From: Ceratothoa steindachneri
Taxonomy: Eukaryota; Arthropoda; Malacostraca; Isopoda; Cymothoidae
Reading direction: 5' to 3'
Length of the DNA: 64,000 bases
Assembly (NCBI GenBank): GCA_963969495.1
Contig: OZ018329.1
Location: forward strand, 143,014,021-143,078,020
The position numbers and the translations under genes are program-made. Below the pieces are notes generated by a model. The model worked only from the letters and a program-made list of their open reading frames with translations, ran no database searches and was not told the DNA's origin. Numbering within the stretch: the stretch's first letter is position 1; every line of letters starts with the position of its first letter. Positions 33,782-46,540 of the stretch are shown here, one piece after another.

Positions 33782-36245
33782 GGGCACAAATTTCTTAAAT
33801 AGAAATAGGAAATACACAATCCTAGAAAAAGGAAAACTGATGGAAAAGAGGGAAAATTATCTTGACGGTATGGTTCATCCACTTGTTAGAGAATACCGAT
33901 TGCGTCTTAACTCGAGATACATTATATGGCCAGAAGATAGCCACTGATGTCGTCTAAGAAAGTCCGATCTACCAAGGTTCACGCAGTTTTCCTGCCCTGC
34001 AGCGGTGCAAATGGCTAGAAGTCAAGAATCTGCCCAAGGTGCTGCAGGATAGAAGCTCGTTACGAAGTAAGATTCGTGGCTTCCATTTAAGTACTCGGCA
34101 CTTGGGTCGGTCTTGCTCTTTCCACACCTAAATTCTAGAGAGTGAATCATCTAGCTAGTACTGCTATCACCAGAAGTTCAAGTGTGAAGTACAACGCATT
34201 GTGGCTTCCGTATGAATAGAAGCAAATAACCTAAGCTCGTGTTTCCTCTAAGGGGGATCTTTAGTCTAATATCCGCTCTTTCTGCTTAAAGCAACCCAAG
34301 AGCCTCCTGGTGAAGCCCGGTCCCTTACGGCAGCTAATAGTCTCACAACTGTGCTTAATCCGGCCAGTTCTGGAATTTTTTCATACCACAACTTTATAAT
34401 TAACCATTCAGCATATGTACAAAAATGGCATCGTCTAGTTTGCAACAAAATTAAGAAAAACGTAACCTTATCTCATCAGAATTGTCAATACTCACTCCTG
34501 AAACACTATCCAGCCCCGTCTGGCCGATATTGCAAACGGAATAAAATAGATGCCATTCAAGCCTATGCCATCACTCGATGTCATATTTTCGACCACACCT
34601 ATTATTTTCTTTTCTTTAACAGCTACAAGGGTTTATATTTCTTCTTTTTTTCCATTTGCCATCTCTCTGTTCGTTCATTCCTAATCTATGAATGCTCTAG
34701 GTTTAGTTTTATAACTAAGGCGATATGATCTAGTAAACCTGCAGCAATAAAATGACCAAAGTATATACCTAGTAACTAAGTGCCTCCATCTGTTAGTCAG
34801 CGAAATCAGATTTGGAGTCCGAAACTTCATTTCCCCTTTGAAACATTAATTTGAGCTCAAATCTCTTAAAATGGACGATTTAGCACCCCTAGCCACTAGG
34901 TGGTGCCATCTGATGGTCAACTGATATCATATTTGAACTCGCTGATCTCAATTATCTTTGGTAGCATTAGTTTTATCTAGCTACATTAAACCGGCAACTC
35001 GTTGAGGAGGTGAAGAACAAAGCAACACGAGATTTGCATGACCTATAGATCTGCTTGCTTTGCCGCAGTTAAAAAGACATAATCGCTAGTCAATCCTCTT
35101 CACTTCTTTAGTGAATCTCTGAACTTCCATAGGTCAATAGGTCCATAGATCCTCGGCCAGGGGAATATGAGCGTCAGAATCTATTATCAGGCAGTTAGTA
35201 CACAAGGACATCTGCTACTACTCACACAATATGCGAAAAGATCAGCTTCTGTTGCAGGGGATGAAGAGCAAACGGTATTATTGTGCTGGATTTCTTGTGA
35301 ACGAACGGAACCATCATCACCAAGCCTGGTATTATTTGGTTCTTTTCAGACGAAAAGAATTTTACCAGGCTCACATGGTTAACTTGCCAAACAAAGGCTG
35401 GATTGCTGTCTCCACCAAAGATGCACCGATAGTTATAATGACCAAGTTCCATATCCATCTAATGGTATCTGGTTTGGCTAATAGGGGGAGTCACGTACTG
35501 CTCACGTTTATTTCCCCTTAGGGCTAATCAGAGGACTGGATTAATTAGTGTCACCCTTGATCTTTAAAGATGAATTTGGGAGGCACTACCTTTGGCAGCC
35601 TGTCTTTGAAATATGCGACACAAGAAGGAGAACGCAGTCTTGGCTGTCAGACAATTATTTGCCAACATGATTCAGAAACTCTAACAATTTAACTCCCAAG
35701 ACTACAACCACCAGCACTTTTATGTGCGAGGCGTGTTTTATAGAGAGAGAGACAGAATAAAAGTCCGCTTGAAACAACAAGGTCGAGCTTAGGACCATGA
35801 TCAATGTAGACTAATTACAACATAAAGCCTCCCGGAGGGCCAAGCTGACATATACATTAAAGTCCCCCGCCCCATTTGAAAGGAAGAAAAAGAATCGAGC
35901 CTACATGAGGAGAGTCGTGGGAATGTTAGCTGTCGAATAACAGTCTAACTGCATACCAGGTTTGATCTCCCCACCACCTAGGTAGTCGGAGCGAGCCGCG
36001 GTTGCTAAACTGACCACCAAAGCCCCTTAAATGGCGCTCAAAAGATCCAATTACCTACGAGATCAGTAGGTCCGTGGCTAAATCTCCAAAAAGCAGTGCC
36101 AGTCAAAGGGCACTCCAAGGATGGTAACGGTTGGTCGTGTCTCTAATTAACAAGCCGACTTCGCCATCACGGTGCTAACGTCCTCCCCCTCACTCTCCCA
36201 GATGCAGCTTCGTCCCTTCCCCCTTAGATGGGGCGGGCGCCAGTC

Positions 36246-36253
36246 TATAAATA
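36246..36253 (+). promoter_or_regulatory. TATA box before tandem repeats (copy B)
   Basis: Counterpart of 12234-12241, identical box. Here the first downstream repeat carries the TCAGT initiator (36282-36286). Confidence 0.5.
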
Positions 36254-36272
36254 AGCCCCTAAAGGAAAGAGA

Positions 36273-36492
36273 GAAGATAATTCAGTGAGAGACGATAGAG
36301 GACCAGTTCGACAAGATCGGTCCTTCGCCCACTTTCGATATAACTAGAAGATTATTCAGTGAGAGACGATAGAGGAACAGTTCGAGAAGATCGGTCCTTC
36401 GCCCACTTTCTATATAACTAGAAGATTATTCGAGGAGAGACGATAAAGGATCAGTTCGAGAATATCGATCCTTCAACCAGCGTCGAATTAAC
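36273..36492 (+). repeat. 74-bp tandem repeat, three units (copy B)
   Basis: Counterpart of 12261-12480 with the same number of units and few substitutions. Confidence 0.9.
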
Positions 36493-37302
36493 TTAAAACG
36501 TCACGTTTGGTATCGGTACCAGACTGAACCATCCGGTACAGACTTAGAAGTCTGACTGGATTACCATTTCTAGTGCCAAACCAGGAAATTCGGCAGCAAG
36601 AGAAGTAGGATTATTTCGGTGCCAGCTCGCAGCATCCTGCAAAGGTTTATTAAGAAGCTTAGCAGGACGAATATTCCTAGTGCCAAACACGAATTTCGCA
36701 GGTAAGAAAATCGAAGAACCAGTCAATCTCGAGTGACTCTCAGATTGCGATCTTAAAACTGGAGAATTAGAAATTAGATTCCTTTACCTCCATCCTTTCT
36801 CGAAGAAAATCTACCATCGGCCACTCCAACTCTCCGAAGCGCGAGAAAAGCCCTCCAGTGACATCCGGCAACCCCTGATCCTATCTGTCCTCTAAGTTAG
36901 AATGACCAATTATATTCGTATTGCATTAGTATGAGTTTATTACGGTACTCAATTTAAATGAAGTAGAAACAATTGAGCGTGAACCCCGCCATATATACTC
37001 GTAGAAGAGTGTAATTTAATTTGATGTTTAACGCAAAGTTAAAAGGGTCAGGCTAAAATAACTAATCGGCAATTGGTCGTTTACGTGGAGCCTATTTTTT
37101 TATTTTTGTAATGAATAGATATTGTAATAGGCCCAGTTGCAAGCTTGTTTAGCCTCGCTTAACTTATGAGGTGAATATAAACATTTTTACTGTTTTTTTT
37201 GTAGTTAATTGTTAAATTTAAAATCTATGTTCATTTTAGGATAATTCCTGGGCGTTTCACTAAATCCTTACGTGTTTGAGACGGCTCTTCCTAAAACAAC
37301 AA

Positions 37303-37541
37303 AATAGCATTCTTCGACAATCGACACAGTTTGCAGATCATAAAGAGAACCTGAAACAGGTTTCGACGCCACCCAGAGGCCGTGGTTGGGGCCAACTCCG
37401 ATTTTGATTCATCGGAAAACTATAATTCTTCAAGTGTGTAGTATCTATGGTGAGGTTTAGTGAGTGGGTAATCCCAGTCCCACTTCCTAGGCATATATTA
37501 TAATCCCACACCAAGGTGGAGTGGAAGTAAAGTGTAGCCAA
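37303..37541 (-). repeat. 239-bp segment absent from copy A (copy B)
   Basis: Present in B and C, absent from A. The A junction shows a CAA microhomology, fitting deletion from A by end-joining, though an insertion with a very short target duplication is possible. A minus-strand frame of 67 residues (37338-37541) is open through most of it and kept in C. No similarity to a known SINE or protein was recognised. Confidence 0.75.
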
Positions 37542-40040
37542 TACACCTACTGTAGCCCCTTCTTGTGAAAAAGAATAACTACGGTGCGTCCCTTTTGATC
37601 AAAATTAAGAATGATCCTCTGAGTGTGTCCTCACTCAGTAAAAGCCAGTCATGGGTGGACTTGTGTAATATTGAGATTTAAGTCGAGTGTATTGCTTATT
37701 AATTCCCAAAGGATCATCTAAAATAGTTAAACACACAGTTACAAAAATAATCTTTAATATACATTAATTAGAAATATGAAACAGCGTATATAGGTATAAA
37801 ATAGGATTAATCTTTGCACTGAATAAGTAAATCTATATAATGTCGTGGGGATTACACTTGAATTCTACGAACTAGGATGCTTGCTTCTTAATTCCCATCG
37901 ACAGAATGAATTGAATAATATTCTGAAATTAGGCACTATTCAGGAAAAATAGAACTTCTAATTGTATTATCAACCCTTTTTCCTTTACTATATTACTAAG
38001 TTAAAAAAATGATCTTGTACCTAAGTGGGTCGGATGAGTGAATGTTATATCTCTCCCTTTTATAATTATGTTTCTCTTAGTCATTTTTATTCCTCTTGGC
38101 CTTTCTCAATATCGAAAACGATTCTTGCCAATTTTTATTCAAGATTACCTTTGAGAAGTGAAAATTAATGACTTTTGGTTCTAGTTCAATGTAAGAATTC
38201 AATACCGAATTTGTTATGCATAAAAGTAAACAAGGTAGTTATGATGGAAAATATATCTTACTTAAGTAGCAAACAAATGAATTTAGACGTATATTAAAGT
38301 AAACACCATGGTAAGTACATATTCTAGCAACCTCTAAAAATTTAATAGGATTAAGCAAATGTTTTGATTAACATAATGAAGATGTGCTAAAGATATTATT
38401 TTAAAAGTAGACATCTAAATCAGCATTATAACCTATTCAGTTCGTTTTTATAAACAACGCAAATTACCTCTAGAAATGTATTTCATGCCATGTTTCTATT
38501 CCATGAGAGAGTAATTCATCAGGTCAAAATAATTCATGAGATTTAAGAAGGCGCAGGTCAAAAGAAATGCTGCGCTATAAGAAAATATATGTGTTCCTGA
38601 CGTGAAGCTTTATTCTTTATTCCACTAGGGAAGTTAAGGTAAGCCAACTCTTTACACATATTCACTTTTTTAACATACTACTAACGATGAAATATTATCC
38701 CAATTCCGTCACAAATAAAGACAACATAAGCTTCTAAACCAAAATGAGCACAAACATGGAACACGGAAGTAAATACACACTATCAGAGGGTTCACTCTTC
38801 GATATGGTTGTGCCCTCTCTTCAGCATTCTTGTGATTTTCAGGGGGGTTTTTTGCATATAAGACACTATGGGTAGTTTGTCCTCTTTCATTGCCCTATTT
38901 TGAAAGGAATTTAACTGTTTGAATAAAATTTAAGAATATATTTTACGACTGATTTTCTTCGGCTATTAGTAGTTTTATATTTCACCATTTTTTAGGACTA
39001 CTAATATTGCAATGCAAGTAAAAACCTCGTCGGTTTTTGGACGTCAATATAAAGGTCTAAAATCATTGCTAACTTGTGACGCTCATTTGCAATCCTATCT
39101 ATATCTTCACGGTACAATCATAAATCCACAATCTTCTTCGTTCACTAAGTAAGTATATACTCTCCACTTTTATTCTCACACCTACTGCACCATGGGATGT
39201 AGTGGTGACTGTATCATGGTCAATCATAACGTTACACGTTATCTTGGTCTTAAGTAACCGCGGTCTACTGCCAATCTAGTGATTATTCCATGGCCCTACG
39301 AAATATTCACTTTTAATTCAAACCTATTAACTGCTTTTCATTTACTTCACTCACCACAACGAGCTGAGTAATTTTAATGGAACAGTGATATTTGCTCCAT
39401 TAAGCTATTTAGCATCTTATGTATACCCTTACAATGAAAAAAGGGCAGTATTTAACTAATTAAGAGATTTAATGCTTCATGATCATGAGTTTCAGATAAA
39501 AAAGAAATCGAAAAGGGAATTTAATCTCCCAAGATAAATCTTCATCAACTATAGTTAAAGACGAGAATCTTCTCTTTACTGAGCAGGACTAAGACTCCGA
39601 TCAGCTAGTAGTAGATCAAGGGCTGTACCATAATTATATATGCAAATTACATTTTTGCGAGATATATTATAAACTCTTTGGCAATTTGTCATGAAAATCG
39701 ATATGCGAAAAGTAATTTTACATAGAAAGGATCTTTTTTTAAATTGAAGCTATACCAGAGGAAAATCTAATATGCCACCATTTCCCACTGTACAGTATAT
39801 GCAAATTATAAGCAAAAATAGTGTACACAATAATCAGTGAATGAAGTTTATGAATACACATTTGAATTTAAAGGGTGAGCTTAATAGGTGACGTATCTGA
39901 AATAAATTGGTATGCTGAAAATTAACTCATTTATATTTGATGTCAGAAATTCAATTATCAGAAAGGATTCGATTTTCAGTATATATTCGACCATGGAGTA
40001 AATATTTATTTGGAACATAATCCAGAATTGGGTATTTTGT

Positions 40041-40301
40041 TCAACTCGGAGTGGAAGGCACCCTAACACCAATGTGGCTTCTATTTCCCAGGTCATCTTT
40101 ATTTGAATGCTCCAAAGTAACATTTGTAAAGATGAATTGATCGTTCTCCCGAATGAAATTTAATTTCCTTCGATAGGACAAACCCTTTCTTTTACCATGC
40201 CTATAGTGTTTATGTAGGAATTGTATAATAGGAACCTCATTAATTTCGACCATTTTAACACTGAAGTTGCTAACTATCTCATCTCCAACACCAGCCACCA
40301 A
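40041..40301 (-). pseudogene. Unrecognised coding relic, most complete copy (copy B)
   Basis: Counterpart of 15783-16075, open for 86 residues starting VAGVGDEIVSNF. Two of the three copies are broken, so it is treated as a relic. Confidence 0.35.
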
Positions 40302-41173
40302 CTTTTCCTTGTTCTAGTGTTTTGACAACAACCACTCTTCCTCCAGTGAACCATTTAGGGCAGCTTTAGACTACTCTGTCAATTTAAAAAATTCAGACTA
40401 CAAATATTTTTAGTAATATTCTTACAACGATTTCTAATTAATCTTCTTCTTGACAGGCGAAGAACTAGTGTATTACCTCATTTTTATGGACATTGACGTT
40501 GACCTATTATTTAAATATTGAACATGCCTGGATGACGAACAGCGTTGATAATTGTCTTAGACATGGATTTGTAAGCTAGTTCAAAGATTCATGTGTGATG
40601 AAAACTATGTTAAGACAAGAAACTCGGAATTCTTAGGTGATTTTACCTTGTTTTTCGTTCTAATAAGTAAAAAAAATTAGAAAAAGAAAATTTCCCTACC
40701 ATGGTATAATAATATTTTTAACTTTTTATTAAGTTCCATCGGAATTATAGCTAAAAATAATTAAAACCTGATTGTAGGAAAACGTATAAAGGCTGTTCTT
40801 CCGATGAATATTATTTCGCATAGCTCCAAATATTTGCTCATTCTGGCAGATAAGTCACTAACTCAAATGCTAATGCTTACATAGGGGCATTAACTAAAAC
40901 CCCCTATATATATATATCTAACCTATTTAATCAAGCTATTAGAATTTATCATATTATTCATAAATTTATACGATACAAAATGTATATTTTGCTTAAATAT
41001 TCGATTATTTCACTAATATATTTGAATTGCTTATTATTTTACTAATTGGTGTTATCAATAGGATATTAGATTTTTTCAAATGAGAAATTAACCAATATTT
41101 CCTAAGTTTAGGTTAAATTTATAATTAATGTGTACTCAATAACGTTCGAAGTAATTAATAAAACTAAAACTAA

Positions 41174-41200
41174 AGAACTTACAGATCATCTGTAAGTTCT
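41174..41200. repeat. 27-bp perfect palindrome (copy B)
   Basis: Same palindrome as 16945-16971, unchanged. Confidence 0.9.
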
Positions 41201-43952
41201 ATTCAATATATCGTGTCCAAACCACTATAAACGATAGTTAGAGACAAAGAGCTTAGGATAAAAGAAGAAGATTCGCGTAAAATGTCTTACAACACCTCGT
41301 CAAGACATAGTTTATATTTAGATTCACTCAATAACCTCAGAAGCAATCGGAACTTGCTTGGGAGTTTAAAAAAGATTAGAATCAAGAAATAACTCTTAGA
41401 ATAGTTAGAGTCAGAATTCAAGATCAAACTCTCAGAGGAGCCTAGCAGAGAAACAAACAATAGCTCTTTGTGGTCAAGAGAAATCAACGTCTTCAGGGGG
41501 CTACATATCATAAAAGAATAGTCTGAAGTAATCTACTCAGATGAAAGTAATTATATCCTATGTAAGAAACATTATTTCATTATTGTTTAACATATAGTAT
41601 GAATAATTCCATTTGACGAAATCTTCTCTTAAAAATAGTTAAATGATTAACTTTTATGTAACAAGTTCACAGATCTTTAGCACTCCCTTTGTGACACGAA
41701 AAGATGAAGAGGCATGTGTGCCTGCTTGTTGGTATCAGCCGTGACGCATGGCTGTGTTTCTATGTTAGTATGCGGTTCCCTTTTTTCATCAAGGCAAATA
41801 GAGATGTTTTTATGAGAGGCTAAAATATACTCCACAACTTAAACTAGCATGTTTTCACAAGTTTTTTTTACCATCTATCGGGAAATTTCATCGCACAAAA
41901 CGAAGACATAAAGTTATGTTTTATGATTTAAACTTTACCAGGAAATGTGAAACTTTCCAACTGGAAAGTTATGATTGCTTTTCTGACATGATGGACTTTT
42001 GTCACCTTTGTTTTACTTGTTCAACAAATATGTGAGTCTGCATTTATTAAACGCATATGTGTATATTTTGAGGTTCGAATTATGGAGGAAAATATTTGTA
42101 AAATTAAAATAATGATAGAATAAAAAAAATATATATTTTTGGCCTTTGTGTTTACCTAAGTAGATTTCATGAAACCTCAGGTGGTGCTTATGGTAAGGCA
42201 CTCTGAACCAAGGATGTTTAGGATTAAGTGGGTATAGGTTATTACGACTTGTTGTTTGTTTTACGGTATTTAATTCTTAATTTGAACCTAGGGTAGACCG
42301 TGGAATCATAGCCAAGAGGCTGAAATATTGAATTGCTTCGAGCATCACTACTTTATATATGAAGCCGTGGCATATAAATCCGATTTAAAAACCTGTTTGT
42401 ACTCGTACTGGTTATCAGCAGGAACACATCACTTTTGCTAATTTCTAAATATCATTAGGTGAAAAATGGAAACCCTAGATAACGATTTGCTTCTTAATTT
42501 AAATATTCAGTCACAATTAATTTATTTTTAACCTTTTAGGGGAAAGGGTCATAAAATCTATAAAACATGTCGTTATGTTTTCGATTTTCCGGTGATTATC
42601 GCAGGAACTCCTGAAAGGTGCAATTAATAATCTGAACTATTTAATCTTCGGACTCTAAACTTGTCCTCTGCGAAGAATTAGGATACATTCCTCAACCTCT
42701 GTCTTCTTCAATTCTCCATACCTTTATCAAATATATTATATATTAAGGAAGCCGATGTTATACCCTACCTAGAGTTAACACAAATTAATATATCAATTAA
42801 CCTTCGAGAAAATTCGAAAAATCTTATAATTTCGCCCTCTTCCATCCAGCTGTATTTAATCCCTGCTTTGGGCAGATCATTGGCAAACTACCTTAAACAG
42901 GGACATTTATTTTGAGAGATTTATTTAGTTACATTTATTTTTTATTGATGATGCGATGGTACCAGGGTTGATGAATATGATAAGATAATATGATTCATAT
43001 TTCTGATATTATGGCGGTTAACATTAATTGTTGTCAGGGAATTGCATAATGAGGCTGATACCACGCCCATCTAATCACCCAGTTGGATTGGCTGATAATG
43101 ATAATGAATAGAAATCGATAAAAAAATCAATTCAAAAGGTAAACAATAGATAAGATTGGGATAGCGAAGTATAGAACATAATAAGAATATTTGACCTAAT
43201 AATAATATATTTTCCTGAACTTTGACTGGACTCTTTTTATTGAAAAAAAAAAAAAAGAAATCTACCGCATTTTACTCAAATGGAAAAGAATTAGATGATA
43301 GGGGAGATAAAAAGGAAAACTGGGGACAAAAGAAGAAAGAACCAACGCAAAAGTAAGTTCTGGATCGCAAAATATCTCAAAGATGAGCTTAATGTTCTGT
43401 CTTAAGTTTTGTGTCAAAGATGTTTTTTTATCATGAGCTTATAAAAACACAGTTAAACGTGTTTTTTTTAATTTTTTCATTTGCCTTTAATTTTTATTGC
43501 TTTATTTCCTGTTTATTAGCTTATTATTTATTTTCATAATTTTATGCTTTAAGGAGATTCCAGCTGCATAATCATCCATATTAACCATATTGAATCCTAT
43601 AATTTGTATCTCACATTAATCTCCGTAGACCTGCAAGTTGCTGAAGATCAACTACAATTCCCTACGATTTAAAAGGGTCTTACCGAGTCATTAATCATCC
43701 TTTTTATTAAAAAAACAGAACATTTGATTGATAAAAATAATTAAAAAATAATCTTAGAATTTAACAACAAAAGCCTTAGTCTTCCTTTTAGTTGCCCTAA
43801 ACTTTTTTATCTAGATAAGAATATAATATTCTTTTCTGTATTATACTTTACATGCTCTACCTCTCTAGATCGTGTGAGAGAAGCAGGAAAATTCTAGAGA
43901 GTTAGAGGTTTAAACTTTGTGAGTTCAACAGGAATTACAATTTCCGAGTTTC

Positions 43953-44238
43953 GACGTGGAGGCGTTGAGTCGGTAGTTATGGGCCCCAGTTACCCTGTGC
44001 AAACTTGGAATTGACCGCAAGAATGACAGCGAACCTTCGACCGTGGCTGATCTGGCCTCTTGAATGAGTCCTGCCAGGCAGGCAATCAAGAGCTGAGGTC
44101 AACTGTTCCATTCTGGTTCCCTGGCAGCTCACCCGAGACATCCAAGTCTGAGTTTGCTAGTAATAGTTGATGGAGAGATTTGCGATTTTCAGTTTTAGTT
44201 TCTGACCAGGGAGAAAGTGATTTTACGGTTTGTTTAGA
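43953..44238 (+). repeat. Arm extension shared only by B and C (B copy)
   Basis: These 286 bp continue the homology of B with C beyond the point where A diverges. The sequence is richer in GC than its surroundings. It contains a perfect 13-bp palindrome at 44070-44082 (CCTGCC-A-GGCAGG). No reading frame was recognised. It ends where B and C diverge into the spacer, without visible target duplication. Confidence 0.85.
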
Positions 44239-44499
44239 GTAAAATTGAGGGTAATTTTGATGACCAGTACTTTTATCCTCTGAATAGCTCTGAATTTCCT
44301 GAATTATATTTTATACCAAATCCTGGTAAGAAAAGCTCCCTACTAGTATATTTGGAAAATATTTAGTAGATTTATCTATTGCATTTGCTAAGTTAATTAT
44401 GATGTGGTTTACTTTGCTTATTCCCGTTTCAAGAAGATCACTGCGAGAGTAAAAGGCAACGGGTATGAAACTTTTGTTAGGCAGGAAATGACCTACAGC

Positions 44500-44947
44500 A
44501 CAAAGGGCAGGGCTTATGTAAAGAGCCAGAGGAAAGCAATATACAAATGACTTATATCATAATGTTGCGATGGATCTGCGGAGTGTCGAGGATAGATAAA
44601 ATTCAGAATTAGTGAATAAGAGGGAGAATAAAAGTAGCCGAAGTATCGAAGTAGTTACAAAAGAGATGAACAAGAATAGGAAAGTTATTATAATGGATAA
44701 GGAGAACGTTGGCAGAAAAATGATGAATATAAGTATGAAGAGAAAGAGAAGGAGATGAACACCAATATTAAAGTGGAAAGATGGGGTAACACAAGATCTG
44801 TACGAGTGTGGATTAGTGGAAGCGACGATGCTAGATCAGAGTGAGTAGAAGCGGCTGGTAATAAACAGCGACTTCAGACAAAGAGATGAAAAGGTTGTAG
44901 TGGCAAAGAAGGAGATGCCTATGAAAGGGAAGAACCCTAGTGGACCC
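44500..44947 (+). pseudogene. LINE 3' end: C-terminus of an RTE/endonuclease-RT type polyprotein
   Basis: On the plus strand, KEPEESNIQMTYIIMLRWIC (44521-44577) leads into GVSRIDKIQN, two stops, then IRGRIKVAEVSK. This matches the widespread 'E-kML-RWm-GVtR-DkirN-yiRG-lkVapv-eK' segment at the C-terminus of many animal LINEs. Further on come MKRKRRR, a stop, TPILKWKDGVT and ECGL, fitting 'GkRrrGRpk-rW-D-v--Dl---gl'. KNPSGPERPPQEF at the end fits the usual terminal 'GKNPSGP'. At least eight in-frame stops make it a pseudogene. It lies about 260 bp inside the palindrome spacer, so it is younger than, or was spared by, the inversion event. Confidence 0.75.
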
Positions 44948-46472
44948 GAACGCCCTCCCCAAGAATTCCCTGCTCGCAGTTCTCCACCTTCCAGGGCCTA
45001 TTAACTGCATGAGGACCTTTTAGTCTATATCTTCAACTATTTTCGCTACAGATCTTCCCCTACTAACTTCTGCATGATGCGGCTACTTTGTTATTCTGCT
45101 TTATAATTCGCTAAAAATCATCCCCTAATTTAACTTCTGTCCTTTTTAATTTGAATTTTGTGGTAGAACCGTCATTGTCATATTTTTTTTTTATTTTTCA
45201 TAAAGAAATTTAAAAAATAGTTTGGTTCTAAATAATTATTTTTAATTGATAATAGTATGGTAGATGTATGAGGAGGAAGACGACTGAGAATGTGTTTTAT
45301 AAAAACGGAAACAATTAACTCAAATGCGAGTGGTAGGTAGAAATAAATGGAAGTAATTTTAAATCGAGTGTGGCAAAACAAGAAGGAAAACAACAGTTGA
45401 TAAAAAACGCAACCTTAAATGGAGCCTAAAGTGGTAAAAGGAAACAAAGAATAGGAACAACAAAAATGGCAGTAAATAGGAATAGCGTGTGGATAATGGC
45501 GACGGAGCGAAGGCGAATTGTTAACTCTGTCCAATGATAAGTTGAATAGTTAGCAGTAAATAAAAAGGAATAAATAAAGTATTCTGTAATTGGTGAAAAA
45601 AACATTTTCCAGAGGGACAAAAGATAATTTTACATAAGTTAGTCCTTTAGTGGAAGAACAAATCTCCGAGAAAAATTAAGATAATTCTCTTTTACCTTCC
45701 GAGGCTTCAGTCCAAGTTTGATCCTTTTTGAGTGGTAGGATGCATCCTTAATATCTGCATTCGGGTTAAACGAGATTAATCCTCTTGTGAGCCCACTGTG
45801 TTAGGGGAAATAAATTAAAGAGTGTATGATTCTCACTTTCATGTCATTAATAGGTCCAATGACCTTTTATATTCTTAAGACTATGTGATGTTTATTAAAA
45901 GTGATCTTGGCTAAGGTCAAGAGCCTCGATGAACTCTCCGGACCCAAACAAAATCTTCCACAATTCAAGTATTCTATGTAAGATTAGGTTTTGCTTAGTT
46001 CTGCATGTGTTGTGCATGTTGCGAATATTTATATGGTGATCTGTGTGGTTATTGGTAACAATGACAGCCAATATATTTATCAGTCAGGCTACCGAGTCAT
46101 TTGTATATGTTTAGGTTTGGTCGGTCAGAGGTTAAATATTGCTGGGGTATTGAGTTAGATTCATAGATTTAATGTTATTTTGTGTTATGTAGGTGTATTG
46201 TTTGTGAGTAATGATTCCATGTGTAATGAGAGGAGATATACCTTAGTATAACAGTATTTCTTATGAACTTGGAATTTTGCCTAAATTTCTTGGAGAAGGG
46301 AAAATGTTTATCATATCATAGGATCAGTGACCTGGCTTACTCTGAAAAATTTCTGTTTTACAGAGCTAAATAATGGCTGTATAAGCCACTAGGATCTTGG
46401 TGGTACTTGATGTTGCGAGGTAGTGTTCTGTTCTAGGGAGATTTAGGTATCCAAAGATGAGTCGATTCAAGA
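44948..46472. other. No gene seen
   Basis: AT-rich part of the palindrome spacer. Two short minus-strand frames (45178-45393 and 45426-45620) are hydrophobic by composition and not recognised. Confidence 0.5.
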
Positions 46473-46540
46473 TTAATAATAATAATAATAAAAAATTTAT
46501 AATGCGCTCTTCAAGGCTGGAAGCTTTCACAGAACGCACA
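46473..46540. repeat. (TAA)n tract with repeat-like flank
   Basis: About six TAA units (46473-46491) are followed by 'atttataatgcgctcttc' and an 'aaggctggaagctttcac' stretch. TAA tracts joined to 'TTTATA-GCGCTTTTC' sequences are a common dispersed repeat tail in marine animals; this assignment is from memory and not tested. Confidence 0.45.

Larger units (their letters stand above)
25179..44238 (+). repeat. Long duplicated unit, copy B (left arm of palindrome)
   Basis: Position 25179 corresponds to window position 1; homology may extend further left, which cannot be tested because copy A is cut. B matches A to 43952 and matches inverted copy C from 28297 to 44238. The last 286 bp (43953-44238) are shared only with C. 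B lacks 1183 bp of A (junction 26730/26731) and has its own deletion of about 20 bp near 40720 that A and C do not have. Small differences from A and C are spread evenly, as expected for copies that diverged after duplication. Confidence 0.95.

Noticed and set aside
35231..35521. 96-residue plus-strand frame in B as a gene
   Set aside because: A and C have stops within it and copy differences mostly change amino acids; it overlaps another frame on the opposite strand.
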